A stretch of DNA of 64,000 nt from NCBI RefSeq assembly GCF_014635985.1, contig NZ_BMDT01000001.1, positions 93,293 to 157,292 of the forward strand, in the 5' to 3' direction. The translations under genes and the position numbers were made by a program. The notes beneath the pieces were generated by a model that saw only the letters and a program-made list of their open reading frames with translations, was not told the origin of the DNA and did not search any database. Source of the DNA: Enterococcus alcedinis (GTDB taxonomy: Bacteria; Bacillota; Bacilli; Lactobacillales; Enterococcaceae). Positions 18,081-27,224 of the stretch are shown here, one piece after another (the stretch's first letter is position 1; each line of letters starts with the position of its first letter).

Positions 18081-18980
18081 ATGTCAGAATATAAATCAGG
18101 TTTCGTCGCGATTGTTGGTCGCCCAAACGTTGGGAAATCAACACTTTTAAACCGTATTGTCGGTCAAAAAATTGCGATTATGAGTGATAAAGCTCAGACA
18201 ACGCGTAATAAGATTCAAGGTGTCTTAACGACAGAAGAAGCACAAATTATTTTTATTGATACACCAGGGATTCATAAACCACGCCATCGTCTAGGCGATT
18301 TCATGGTTGAAACGGCATATAGTGCGATGCGTGAAGTTGACATCGTAATGTTTATGATTAGTGCCGATCAAAAACGTGGTAAAGGTGACGACTTAATTAT
18401 TGAGCGCCTTAAAAAGAGTCACGTTCCCGTTTACCTAGTGATTAATAAAATTGATAAAATTCATCCAAATGATTTATTAGCAATCATTGATGACTATTCA
18501 AAACAAATGGACTTTGCTGAGATAGTGCCAATTTCAGCAACAGAAGGCAATAACTTTGAGCGTTTAATGGAGACATTAACTTCACAAATGCCAGAGGGGC
18601 CACAATATTTCCCAGAGGATCAGATTACCGATCATCCGGAATATTTTATTGTATCTGAGCTTATTCGTGAAAAAGTCTTATTCTTTACACACGATGAAGT
18701 CCCGCATTCAGTCGCGGTAACCATTGATTCAATGAAACGCAATGAAAACAAGAAGATTGAAATTCAAGCAACAGTGATTGTTGAACGTGACAGTCAAAAA
18801 GGGATTATTATCGGTAAGGGCGGTAAAATGCTTAAATTAATAGGTACGAAAGCACGTCTTGATATTGAACATTTACTAGGTGATAAAGTCTTCTTAGAGT
18901 TATGGGTTAAAGTTCAAAAAGATTGGCGTGATAAACAAACCAACTTAAAAGACTTTGGTTACCGAGAAGACGAGTATTAA
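18081..18980 (+). CDS. era: GTPase Era
   Basis: A 299-residue GTPase that binds the 3' end of 16S rRNA during 30S assembly. G1 GRPNVGKS is at 13-20, G3 DTPG at 60-63 and G4 NKID at 122-125. The C-terminal KH domain has its GKGG loop at 245-248. AGAGGGA precedes the ATG. It is the last gene of the phoH run before a terminator; recO follows as a separate unit. Confidence 0.97.
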   Translation: MSEYKSGFVAIVGRPNVGKSTLLNRIVGQKIAIMSDKAQTTRNKIQGVLTTEEAQIIFIDTPGIHKPRHRLGDFMVETAYSAMREVDIVMFMISADQKRGKGDDLIIERLKKSHVPVYLVINKIDKIHPNDLLAIIDDYSKQMDFAEIVPISATEGNNFERLMETLTSQMPEGPQYFPEDQITDHPEYFIVSELIREKVLFFTHDEVPHSVAVTIDSMKRNENKKIEIQATVIVERDSQKGIIIGKGGKMLKLIGTKARLDIEHLLGDKVFLELWVKVQKDWRDKQTNLKDFGYREDEY

Positions 18981-18989
18981 GCGATTAGA

Positions 18990-19027
18990 CAGAGCTGTGA
19001 CCATTTCGTCATAGCTCTGCTTTTTTT
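18990..19027 (+). terminator. Terminator after era
   Basis: A 12-bp stem (18990-19001 with 19008-19019, one G-U pair) is followed by a run of seven T. Confidence 0.88.
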
Positions 19028-19059
19028 GAGATAAATACGTTTGAAAAGGGAGTGATTCG

Positions 19060-19857
19060 ATGAAGCAGATCGCAGAGTCAAAAGGCATCATTTTATTTAC
19101 AAAAGATTATAAAGAAAAAGATAAACTGGTGAAAATCTTTACGGAATCTGCTGGAAAGTTAATGTTCTTTGTTAAAGGAGCCCATCGCAAAAATAATCCT
19201 TTAACACCAGCAATTATGCCCTATACTCAAGGTGTTTATCTAGGGAAGTTTAACGAAGAAGGCCTCTCTTTTTTAAATGCAGCTAAAGAAATTCAGCCGT
19301 TTTTGAAGATTCAACAAGACATATTTGCAGCCGCTTATGCGACTTATTTACTGACGCTAACGGATGCAGCCATTGAAGATCGCGTCTACGATCCCAATCT
19401 GTTTCACTTTTTACAGCAGGCATTGACGTTACTTGATGAAGGCAAAGACTTTGAAATAGTGACTAATATTTTTGAAATTCAAATTTTACAACGTTTTGGG
19501 GTTTTATTTAATTGGGAACAGTGCCAAATTTGTGGGCAAACACAGGGGAAATTCGATTTTTCACCCAAATATCATGGGCTACTGTGTGAGCGCCACTTTC
19601 TAGAAGACAAGCATCGTTATCAAGCCGACCCTGTAGCGATTCATTTTATTCGTCAGTTTTCGAAAGTCTCTTACCAAAAGATTCAATCGATTCATCTAAA
19701 GCCAGAAACGAAAAAACAAATTCAAAAAGTTGTGGATCAACTTTTTGAAGAATATGTCGGTATTCACTTAAAAAGTAAAAAGTTTATCGAACAGATGAAT
19801 GATTGGGGCAATATTTTAAAGCCGACGAATGAAAACGAAGAAAATACTGAAAAATGA
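19060..19857 (+). CDS. recO: DNA repair protein RecO
   Basis: A 265-residue recombination mediator that helps RecA load onto SSB-coated DNA with RecR. The N-terminal OB fold (residues 1-80) contains FTKDYKEKDKLVKIFT. A zinc-finger region near 150-180 has CQIC followed by a GLLC motif. AAGGGAG precedes the ATG. The glyQS promoter begins at the bases overlapping its stop codon region, so recO lies tightly against the next unit. Confidence 0.93.
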   Translation: MKQIAESKGIILFTKDYKEKDKLVKIFTESAGKLMFFVKGAHRKNNPLTPAIMPYTQGVYLGKFNEEGLSFLNAAKEIQPFLKIQQDIFAAAYATYLLTLTDAAIEDRVYDPNLFHFLQQALTLLDEGKDFEIVTNIFEIQILQRFGVLFNWEQCQICGQTQGKFDFSPKYHGLLCERHFLEDKHRYQADPVAIHFIRQFSKVSYQKIQSIHLKPETKKQIQKVVDQLFEEYVGIHLKSKKFIEQMNDWGNILKPTNENEENTEK

Positions 19858-19887
19858 TTGACAAGACGATCAAAAAAGAATTATGAT
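19858..19887 (+). promoter_or_regulatory. Promoter of the glyQS T-box operon
   Basis: Consensus TTGACA (19858-19863) and TATGAT (19882-19887) are separated by 18 bases. The first base of the -35 box sits directly after the recO coding sequence. Confidence 0.85.
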
Positions 19888-19893
19888 AGAGAC

Positions 19894-20098
19894 AATTGAA
19901 TCATGCGTTGAACATTATAAGAAATAAAAGTTTAATCCTTTTAGCGAGTTTGGGAGAGTGGAAGCCAGATAGTGGTTATTTTATTTTGGGCGATTGTGAG
20001 CATTTAAAATCAAAGCTGCCGATTGATCGGAAGTAGGGTGGAACCGCGAATTTATTCGTCCCTATACTTGTCTAAGAAGATAAGTATAGGGACTTTTT
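19894..20098 (+). promoter_or_regulatory. T-box leader controlling glyQS
   Basis: The stretch without a gene between recO and glyQ holds a T-box riboswitch. The 14-base T-box core AGGGTGGAACCGCG lies at 20035-20048. It is followed by a 15-bp terminator stem (20058-20072 with 20079-20093) and TTTTT. Uncharged tRNA-Gly should stabilise the antiterminator. A GGC triplet at 19989-19991 is a candidate glycine specifier, but I could not fold Stem I to confirm it. Confidence 0.93.
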
Positions 20099-20153
20099 GA
20101 TGTTTAGAGCCAAGAAATGAACAACGGAAATTAAAAATTTAGGGGGAAAAAAC

Positions 20154-21068
20154 ATGACAAAAAAACAAACTGTGCAAGAAATGATTATTACATTGCAAAA
20201 TTTTTGGTCAAGTAATGGTTGTATGTTGATGCAAGCTTATGATACTGAAAAAGGGGCTGGAACAATGAGCCCGTATACATTCTTACGTGCGATTGGTCCT
20301 GAACCTTGGAATGCGGCATATGTTGAACCTTCGCGCCGTCCTGCTGATGGTCGCTATGGTGAAAACCCGAATCGCTTGTATCAACACCACCAATTTCAAG
20401 TGGTGATGAAACCATCGCCAGATAATATCCAAGAATTATATTTGGAAAGCTTACGCCTACTTGGAATTGACCCGTTAGAACATGATATTCGTTTTGTTGA
20501 AGACAACTGGGAGAATCCATCGATGGGTTGTGCCGGTCTTGGTTGGGAAGTTTGGTTAAATGGAATGGAAATTACCCAATTTACTTATTTCCAACAAGTC
20601 GGAAGCTTACCTTGCTCACCAGTGACTTCTGAAATCACCTATGGTCTGGAGCGCTTAGCTTCTTACATTCAAGAAGTGGAAAGTGTTTATGATTTAGAAT
20701 GGACACAAGGGGTTAAATATGGCGAAATTTTTAAACAACCAGAATATGAACATTCAAAATATTCGTTTGAAATTAGTGACCAAGAGATGTTACTAGATAA
20801 CTTTAATAAATTTGAAATCGAAGCACAACGCTGTATTGAAGCAAGCCTAGTGCACCCAGCTTATGATTATATTTTGAAGTGCAGCCATAACTTTAATTTA
20901 CTTGACGCAAGAGGTGCGGTTTCGTCAACGGAACGTGCCGGCTACTTAGCGCGAATTCGTAATCTATCACGTGAGGTCGCGAAAATATTTGTTGCAGAAC
21001 GTGCGAAGTTGGGTTACCCGTTATTAAGTCCTGAAGAAGCACAAAAATGGTTGAAGGAGGAAAACTAA
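20154..21068 (+). CDS. glyQ: Glycyl-tRNA synthetase alpha subunit
   Basis: A 304-residue class II catalytic subunit of the alpha2-beta2 bacterial glycyl-tRNA synthetase. It contains the hallmark N-terminal [18 protein letters not shown] and EVGAGT-like region, motif 2 around [18 protein letters not shown], and motif 3 [17 protein letters not shown] precedes the ATG. It is followed by glyS after a single base, and the pair is controlled by the T-box upstream. Confidence 0.97.
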   Translation: MTKKQTVQEMIITLQNFWSSNGCMLMQAYDTEKGAGTMSPYTFLRAIGPEPWNAAYVEPSRRPADGRYGENPNRLYQHHQFQVVMKPSPDNIQELYLESLRLLGIDPLEHDIRFVEDNWENPSMGCAGLGWEVWLNGMEITQFTYFQQVGSLPCSPVTSEITYGLERLASYIQEVESVYDLEWTQGVKYGEIFKQPEYEHSKYSFEISDQEMLLDNFNKFEIEAQRCIEASLVHPAYDYILKCSHNFNLLDARGAVSSTERAGYLARIRNLSREVAKIFVAERAKLGYPLLSPEEAQKWLKEEN

Positions 21069-21069
21069 G

Positions 21070-23139
21070 ATGGGGAAAAATTTATTATTTGAAATTGGTC
21101 TAGAAGAAGTACCGGCGCATATTGTTGTTCCGAGCATGAACCAATTAAAAGAAAAAACAGCGGCATTTTTAAAAGAAAATGTTTTAAATTACGATCAGAT
21201 TGAAGCTTATTCAACCCCAAGACGTCTGGCTGTTTATGTAACGAATGTGGATGAACGACAAGCCGATCAAGAAGAAATTGCTAAAGGTCCAGCTAAAAAA
21301 ATTGCATTAGATGCTGAAGGTAATTGGTCAAAAGCCGCTCAAGGATTCGTCCGAGGACAAGGGTTAACGACCGATGATATTTTCTTCCAAGAAATTAAAG
21401 GTGTCGAATACGTCCACGTTAAAAAACAAACGGTCGGAAAAGATGCTTTTGAAGTCCTGACAGGTCTAAAAGACGTGATAACAAGTTTAACTTTCCCAGT
21501 GACGATGCATTGGGGCAAATACGATACTGAATATATCCGTCCAATTCATTGGATTGTAGCTTTATTTGGTGATGAAGTCATTCCATTTGAGTTTTTAGAT
21601 GTACAAACAGGTCGTACTTCAAGAGGGCATCGATTCTTAGGACATGAAGTCACATTTACGACTGCCGATGACTATTTAGAAAAATTAGCAGAAGTTTACG
21701 TGATCGCTGATTCTAAACGTCGTGAAGAAATGATTGTTGATCAAATTCAACATCTTGCGACAAAAAATGATTGGTCAATGTCACTTGATGCTAACTTATT
21801 AGAAGAAGTCAACAATTTACTAGAGTACCCGACAGCTTTTGTGGGGAATTATGATGAGAAATATTTAACCGTACCGGAAGAGGTACTTGTGACGTCAATG
21901 AAAGAACACCAACGTTACTTTGATGTCCGAGATGCAAACGGTCAATTATTACCACACTTTATTTCTGTGCGTAATGGTGACAGTAATCATATTGAAAATG
22001 TGATTAAAGGAAATGAAAAAGTCCTAGTTGCTCGTTTAGAAGATGCAGAATTCTTTTACCAAGAAGACAAAAAGTTAACGATTGCAGACTGTGTTGATAA
22101 ATTAAAACAAGTGACGTTCCACAAAAAAATTGGGTCGTTATATGAAAAAATGCAACGCGTAGGCGCAATTGCACAAATCATCGGCCGAACAGTAGGATTA
22201 ACGGCAGAAGAATTAGCGGATTTAACACGTGCAAGTCAAATTTATAAATTTGATTTGGTGACTAACATGGTCGGTGAATTCCCAGAATTACAAGGAATTA
22301 TGGGTGAAAAGTACGCGTTATTACAAGGGGAAAAAGCAACAGTTGCCAAAGCGATTAAAGAGCACTATATGCCGGTATCAAGCGAAGGTGAGTTACCAGA
22401 GTCGAATATTGGAACAGTTTTAGCCATCGCTGATAAATTAGATAGTGTCTTAACTTTCTTTTCTGTTGGTATGGTGCCAAGTGGTTCAAATGATCCATAT
22501 GCGCTAAGACGTCAAACATATGGTATTGTTCGTATGATTGCAGATAAAAATTGGTTCTTTCCATTCTTATCTCTTCAAACAGAAATTGCTGCAGAAATTA
22601 ACCAAAATGAAAACTATGGTATTCAATTAGCGGTTGAACACGAAGCGATTAGCGATTTTATCAAGGCACGCTTAAAACAATACTTTGCAACGAAAGCGAT
22701 GCGCCATGACGTGATAGAAGCCGTTATAGAAGCAGATCAACAAGATCTTTCTCAAATTTTCCATGCCGCAACGATTCTTAAAAATCATTTGAAAGACCCA
22801 GAGTTTAAAGTTTCGATTGAAGCTTTAACACGTGTTATTCACCTAGCAGAAAAAGCAACAGGTGAAAATACAGTCATTGACGAGACTCTATTTGAAAATG
22901 ATGCTGAACGTGCGCTATACGAGGCGGCAGCAGCAGTTGAGGCGGACTTCTTAGAAAATACGATGGGTGATAACTATCAAGCCTTAGTTAATCTTCGTCC
23001 ATTAATTGAAGCATACTTTGACCAAACGATGGTCATGGTTGATGACCAAAATGTACGAAACAATCGTTTGAATCAATTAAAACAAATTTCTCGCATGGCA
23101 TTAATGATTGCAAGTTTGGATCATTTAGTCACTAAATAA
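21070..23139 (+). CDS. glyS: Glycyl-tRNA synthetase beta subunit
   Basis: The 689-residue beta subunit carries tRNA-binding and HD-like domains. It begins with the diagnostic [15 protein letters not shown] and contains TPRRLAVYV and the [20 protein letters not shown] motif. GAAGGAGG within the glyQ tail is the ribosome site. It works with GlyQ to charge tRNA-Gly. A 13-bp terminator ends the operon. Confidence 0.97.
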   Translation: MGKNLLFEIGLEEVPAHIVVPSMNQLKEKTAAFLKENVLNYDQIEAYSTPRRLAVYVTNVDERQADQEEIAKGPAKKIALDAEGNWSKAAQGFVRGQGLTTDDIFFQEIKGVEYVHVKKQTVGKDAFEVLTGLKDVITSLTFPVTMHWGKYDTEYIRPIHWIVALFGDEVIPFEFLDVQTGRTSRGHRFLGHEVTFTTADDYLEKLAEVYVIADSKRREEMIVDQIQHLATKNDWSMSLDANLLEEVNNLLEYPTAFVGNYDEKYLTVPEEVLVTSMKEHQRYFDVRDANGQLLPHFISVRNGDSNHIENVIKGNEKVLVARLEDAEFFYQEDKKLTIADCVDKLKQVTFHKKIGSLYEKMQRVGAIAQIIGRTVGLTAEELADLTRASQIYKFDLVTNMVGEFPELQGIMGEKYALLQGEKATVAKAIKEHYMPVSSEGELPESNIGTVLAIADKLDSVLTFFSVGMVPSGSNDPYALRRQTYGIVRMIADKNWFFPFLSLQTEIAAEINQNENYGIQLAVEHEAISDFIKARLKQYFATKAMRHDVIEAVIEADQQDLSQIFHAATILKNHLKDPEFKVSIEALTRVIHLAEKATGENTVIDETLFENDAERALYEAAAAVEADFLENTMGDNYQALVNLRPLIEAYFDQTMVMVDDQNVRNNRLNQLKQISRMALMIASLDHLVTK

Positions 23140-23147
23140 AGTTAATC

Positions 23148-23190
23148 ACAACAATCGGCAGAGAATCTTCTTTGCCGATTGTTGTATTTT
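23148..23190 (+). terminator. Terminator after glyS
   Basis: A 13-bp stem (23148-23160 with 23173-23185) is followed by ATTTT. Confidence 0.88.
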
Positions 23191-23331
23191 AATTGGAAAA
23201 AATTAACAATGATATCATCCGATTGGCAAGAGAACAGAATTCGACATTGACTAGTCACAAAGATCGAATCATGCTATGCTTAGTGAACGAGAATTGATAA
23301 AATAATCACAAAACACTGGAGGATGATAGAA

Positions 23332-24285
23332 ATGAAAATTGTAGTCTTGGAATCTTTAGGTCTTAGCGAGGAAGTATTTAAACAGATTGCACAGCCTTTA
23401 GTAGCTGAAGGACACGAGCTTGTTGTTTATCGTGATGGGAAAACGGACGATGAAACACTAAAAGAAAGAATCACAGAGGCAGAAGTCTTAGTGCTTGCCA
23501 ATACACCATTGCGAGGAGAAGTGATTGCAGCTGCCGATCAATTGAAATATATTTCAGTCGCCTTTACAGGATATGATCACATTGATTTAGAGATGTGTAA
23601 AGAGAAAAATATTCAAGTGTCCAATGCGGCAGGATATAGCACTCATTCGGTTGCGGAAGTGACATTTGGTTTAATCACAGCATTGTTGCGTAGTATTGTA
23701 CCGTTAGATGCAATTACAAGAGAAGGTGGTACAAAAGTTGGTTACCGCCAAACGGATTTATATGGTAAAACATTAGGTGTTATCGGTACTGGAGCAATTG
23801 GTGGTTTAGTTGCAAAATTAGGTTTAGCTTATGGATGCCGGGTTGTGGCTTATAATCGAAGCGTTAATCAAGCGTTAGCGAATCAAGGGGTCGAGTACAC
23901 AACGTTGGACGACGTTTTGACGACGAGTGATATTGTCACACTACATACGCCACTAACAGCGGAGACAAAGCACTTAATCAATCAAGAAAAATTAGATTTG
24001 ATGAAAGAAAGTGCCATTTTAATTAATACGGCAGTTGGGCCAATTGTCGATAATGAGGCGTTAGCAAAGGCGTTGCATCGTGGAACGATTGCCGGAGCTG
24101 GTCTAGATCGTGTCGATATAGAGCCACCCGTTCCGACAGATTACCCACTTCTAACAGCACCGAACACTGTTCTTTTACCGCATGTGGGTTATGCAACAGA
24201 CGAAGCGATGGTCAGAAGAGCAGAAATAACGTTTCAAAATATTGTCCAATGGGAAAAAGGGAAACAAGAAAATATTGTGCTTTAA
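23332..24285 (+). CDS. D-2-hydroxyacid dehydrogenase family protein with altered catalytic residues
   Basis: A 317-residue protein of the D-isomer-specific 2-hydroxyacid dehydrogenase fold, with the cofactor motif GTGAIGG and the pairs of substrate/cofactor domains intact. GGAGG nine bases before ATG 23332 supports this start; the earlier ATG touches it. The usual NTARG catalytic Arg is Val (V235, in NTAVG). The usual D-x-x-E catalytic Glu is Asp (D262), while His284 remains. It may use another mechanism, another substrate or bind ligand only. The cofactor strand ends AYNRS rather than in an acidic residue, which could favour NADP (inference). It is monocistronic. Confidence 0.8.
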   Translation: MKIVVLESLGLSEEVFKQIAQPLVAEGHELVVYRDGKTDDETLKERITEAEVLVLANTPLRGEVIAAADQLKYISVAFTGYDHIDLEMCKEKNIQVSNAAGYSTHSVAEVTFGLITALLRSIVPLDAITREGGTKVGYRQTDLYGKTLGVIGTGAIGGLVAKLGLAYGCRVVAYNRSVNQALANQGVEYTTLDDVLTTSDIVTLHTPLTAETKHLINQEKLDLMKESAILINTAVGPIVDNEALAKALHRGTIAGAGLDRVDIEPPVPTDYPLLTAPNTVLLPHVGYATDEAMVRRAEITFQNIVQWEKGKQENIVL

Positions 24286-24306
24286 AAACTCGATTTGAAG
24301 CAATAA

Positions 24307-24347
24307 AAAAAGGAATCCTAGAGCGAATAGCTTCAGGATTCCTTTTT
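24307..24347. terminator. Bidirectional terminator between dehydrogenase and yidC
   Basis: AAAAAGGAATCCT (24307-24319) pairs fully with AGGATTCCTTTTT (24335-24347). The A and T ends give a T run on both strands for the converging genes. Confidence 0.9.
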
Positions 24348-24356
24348 CTATATTAT

Positions 24357-25304
24357 TTATTTGTTTCTTTTTTGTTGTTTTCCAGCATTGCGACCTTGAT
24401 TTGATCCATTGGCACTAATATTACGTGGTGTTACATTTTTAGCGGATGCTGCTTGTTTCTTTGGTTCCGCTTTTTCAAGTGGTTTAACGACAATTTTTGG
24501 TGGATTCAATTTCATTTCTTCTTGAATCTTTTTCTTGATCCGTGGTTTCATAATCACATTTGTAATAAATGTTTGAACGACTCCGATAACCCCACCAACT
24601 ACCCAATAAAGCGTTACACCAGCTGGAGAAGAAAGAGACATCATCACGATCATAACTGGCGAAACAATTAACATACTGCGCATTGTTTTCTTTTGTTCTT
24701 CAGGAACACCAATTAATGAGACATAACCTTGAACGGCGTAAGCAACACCGGCAATCGCTACGAGTAGTAAACTACTTTCGCCTAGTGAAATACCGTAGAA
24801 CGTTGCTTGGTCAATACCAGGTGTGTAACGAGCAGTGTAGAATAAAGCAGTAAAGACCGGCATTTGTAGTAGCAATGGTAAACATCCCATACCACCAAAC
24901 ATACTTAAGCCATTTTCTTTGTAGACGTTTTGCATTTCAAGTTGTGCTTGAACTTGTTCTTCACGAGTTTCAGCTTTCTTGGCATTTGCTTGTGCAATAT
25001 CAATTTGTGGTTTGATGTATTGCATTTTTTCTGCTTGTACCATTGATTTATGCGATTGGTGAATTCCTAATGGTAAAATGATAAAGCGTACAATAATCGT
25101 AATCACAATGATTGCCCAACCATAACCAAATTGCCATTCATTCGCGATAAAGGTTAATAATTTTCCTAATGGTGCAACCATGAAGCGATAAATCGTCCCA
25201 TTTGGATCGGGTGTTCCGTTATCTAACATTTTCACACACCCAGAAAGGGTAATTAGTAAACCGAATAGCCCAGTCGCCACGAGCCATGTTTTTAATTTAT
25301 TCAT
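24357..25304 (-). CDS. yidC: YidC/Oxa1 family membrane protein insertase (lipoprotein form)
   Basis: A 315-residue insertase with a lipoprotein signal peptide; the lipobox LSGC puts the modified Cys at residue 23. Five membrane helices follow. The first core helix carries the conserved hydrophilic-groove Arg in IIVRFIILPLG, and the cytoplasmic hairpin contains QAQLEMQNVYKENG. The C-terminal tail is basic, ending GRNAGKQQKRNK, and likely contacts the ribosome. It helps insert and fold membrane proteins. It is separate from acylphosphatase upstream by about 110 bases. Confidence 0.95.
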   Translation of the reverse strand: MNKLKTWLVATGLFGLLITLSGCVKMLDNGTPDPNGTIYRFMVAPLGKLLTFIANEWQFGYGWAIIVITIIVRFIILPLGIHQSHKSMVQAEKMQYIKPQIDIAQANAKKAETREEQVQAQLEMQNVYKENGLSMFGGMGCLPLLLQMPVFTALFYTARYTPGIDQATFYGISLGESSLLLVAIAGVAYAVQGYVSLIGVPEEQKKTMRSMLIVSPVMIVMMSLSSPAGVTLYWVVGGVIGVVQTFITNVIMKPRIKKKIQEEMKLNPPKIVVKPLEKAEPKKQAASAKNVTPRNISANGSNQGRNAGKQQKRNK

Positions 25305-25413
25305 TGAGTTCTTCCTTTTCTATTTAAAGTAATCACAAGTTTAACTATACTAAAAATAAAGTCGGTTTTCAATCGAAGAAATCAAAAAGCATAAGAAGAT
25401 TTTGTGAATAAGA

Positions 25414-25689
25414 CTAATTTGTTATAAATCGATTGGTTTCGGGAATAGTTAAATCTTCTTCTAAGTTAAAAGAATCGACTCGACCAAATGGTGCGGGGGA
25501 GCGTTTGACTTTTTCAATAAATTGCTCTAATGACATGTCATTTTGACTCATGGCTTCAATCGTTACGGAGCCATCGTCTTCATTTTTGGCAGAACCATAA
25601 ATCCCTAGTGAGTCAGCTAACATTTTCGTCACAAATCGAAACCCAACCCCTTGGACGCGACCGCTAACGTTGATTCGTACTTTACGCAT
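25414..25689 (-). CDS. acyP: Acylphosphatase
   Basis: A 91-residue ferredoxin-like enzyme hydrolysing acyl phosphates. The signature GRVQGVGFR has the catalytic Arg18, and Asn36 of the AKNEDDGSV motif orients the water. AAGGAGGG is well placed before the ATG. It is divergent from the rRNA methyltransferase gene, as in many Firmicutes, and lies upstream of yidC in the same direction. Confidence 0.93.
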   Translation of the reverse strand: MRKVRINVSGRVQGVGFRFVTKMLADSLGIYGSAKNEDDGSVTIEAMSQNDMSLEQFIEKVKRSPAPFGRVDSFNLEEDLTIPETNRFITN

Positions 25690-25757
25690 AAAAAATCCCT
25701 CCTTGAATAAATGATAGCGTTTTTCATCACTTTCAACAAGTTATCTTTCTTACTTCG

Positions 25758-25766
25758 TGCTATAAT
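25758..25766 (+). promoter_or_regulatory. Extended -10 promoter of the SpoU methyltransferase
   Basis: TGCTATAAT is a perfect TGn-TATAAT, 19 bases before the ATG. No convincing -35 was found. Confidence 0.55.
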
Positions 25767-25784
25767 TATTTCGGGTGATAATAG

Positions 25785-26558
25785 ATGAAAGAAATTCAAT
25801 CAGTAAAAAATCAAATCATTAAAGAAGTTAAGAAATTCCATCAAAAAAAACAAAGAGATGTACAAAAAAAATATTTGCTAGAAGGCTACCATTTAGTCGA
25901 AGAAGCCGTTTTAGCTGGTGCAACGATTGATAAAGTGTTTATTGATCAAAAAGGGTATGAGCTGTATAATGACTGGCTGAACGAACAACTAGTCGATTGT
26001 TATCTTGTCTCGACAGAAGTACTAAAGGCGTTATCAGAACTACCAACGCCGCAAGGAATTGTGGCTTTAGTGGACAAGCAAGAACAAATTGTCGAGAACT
26101 TTACTGGAGCGTGGTTATTATTAGACGGTGTGCAAGATCCAGGTAACGTTGGAACTTTGATTCGAACAGCAGATGCTGCGGGTTTTTCCGGTGTTATTTT
26201 AGGTGAAGGAACGGCAGACTTGTATAGTTCAAAAGTTTTACGGAGTTTACAAGGGAGCCACTTCCACTTACCAATTATTCATCGTAATTTAATCGAGGTC
26301 ATTCAGCAATTTAAACAAGCCGAGATTCCAGTCTATGGAACAGAATTAAATCAAGACGCTTTGCCTTATACGAAAGTCACGCCTCGTAAGGATATTGCCC
26401 TAGTGTTAGGTAATGAAGGACAAGGTGTTAGTCAAGACGTCTTAAATTTAACGGATCGCAATTTATATATCCCAATTTATGGACAAGCAGAATCATTAAA
26501 CGTTGGAATTGCCGGTGGTATTTTAATGTATCACTTTGTCAGTGATCGGAACCATTAA
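25785..26558 (+). CDS. TrmH/SpoU family RNA methyltransferase (YsgA-like)
   Basis: A 257-residue SPOUT-class methyltransferase, most likely acting on 23S rRNA. The N-terminal substrate-binding domain starts with IKEVKKFHQKKQR and YLLEGYHLVEEA. The C-terminal trefoil-knot domain has motif 1 DPGNVGTLIRTADA, motif 2 LVLGNEGQGV, and motif 3 IPIYGQAESLNVGIAGGI. The exact ribose or base target cannot be told. The ribosome site is weak (GGGTGAT). Confidence 0.9.
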   Translation: MKEIQSVKNQIIKEVKKFHQKKQRDVQKKYLLEGYHLVEEAVLAGATIDKVFIDQKGYELYNDWLNEQLVDCYLVSTEVLKALSELPTPQGIVALVDKQEQIVENFTGAWLLLDGVQDPGNVGTLIRTADAAGFSGVILGEGTADLYSSKVLRSLQGSHFHLPIIHRNLIEVIQQFKQAEIPVYGTELNQDALPYTKVTPRKDIALVLGNEGQGVSQDVLNLTDRNLYIPIYGQAESLNVGIAGGILMYHFVSDRNH

Positions 26559-26595
26559 GAATCTGTTAACATTTTTACAAAACTTCCTCCTTGTT

Positions 26596-26623
26596 TAGAC
26601 ATTCGAATAAAAGATGCTATACT
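26596..26623 (+). promoter_or_regulatory. Promoter of the HD-domain gene
   Basis: TAGACA (26596-26601) and TATACT (26618-26623) are separated by 16 bases, and TGC precedes the -10 box as an extension. Confidence 0.5.
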
Positions 26624-26672
26624 TAAAATTGTGAAAATTATCGAATGATTAAGAAGGTGGCAATTAAGATAT

Positions 26673-27179
26673 ATGACAGAGCAATGGAAACAAGACAAAG
26701 AATATTTATCTTATATAGAGGATTTACTTGAAACACCGGAAGTTCAAAAACTAGCAGATTTTGTGCAACATTATCATTCGACGCGTTTAGATCATTCAAT
26801 TAGCGTCTCTTATTATAGTTACAAATTAGCAAAAAAATGGAACGGTGATGCTCGTGCCATCGCTCGTGCCGGTCTATTACACGATTTGTTTTATTATGAT
26901 TGGCGTACAACGAAATTTGATGAGGGCTCTCATGCCTATATGCATCCACGAATTGCAGTTGAAAATGCATCGAAGCTAACCGAGCTGTCGGACTTAGAAA
27001 AAGACATTATTATTAAACATATGTGGGGTGCGACTTTGGCATTACCACGCTATAAAGAAAGTTATATTGTTACAATGGTAGATAAATATTGTGCAGTCAA
27101 AGAAGCACTTTCACCGGCAGTCGGCCAGTTGAAGACGCGTTGGCGCCATCTCGTTTTAAGAAACCAATCCGTTATATAA
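26673..27179 (+). CDS. HD-domain phosphohydrolase of unknown substrate
   Basis: A 168-residue soluble protein with the HD metal site: His in STRLDHSISV, the HD pair in GLLHDLFYYD, and a later Asp in VTMVDKYCAV. Proteins of this class hydrolyse nucleotides or phosphate esters, but the substrate is unknown. AAGGTGG lies about twelve bases upstream of the ATG. It is monocistronic, ending at a strong terminator shared with the converging gene. Confidence 0.8.
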   Translation: MTEQWKQDKEYLSYIEDLLETPEVQKLADFVQHYHSTRLDHSISVSYYSYKLAKKWNGDARAIARAGLLHDLFYYDWRTTKFDEGSHAYMHPRIAVENASKLTELSDLEKDIIIKHMWGATLALPRYKESYIVTMVDKYCAVKEALSPAVGQLKTRWRHLVLRNQSVI

Positions 27180-27181
27180 AT

Positions 27182-27224
27182 AAATTCCCGCTAGACTATC
27201 ATGGTCTAGCGGGAATTTGTTTAT
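27182..27224. terminator. Bidirectional terminator between HD and DUF218 genes
   Basis: A perfect 15-bp stem (27182-27196 with 27204-27218) is followed by GTTTATTTT. The minus-strand gene ends at 27221, within the tail. Confidence 0.9.
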
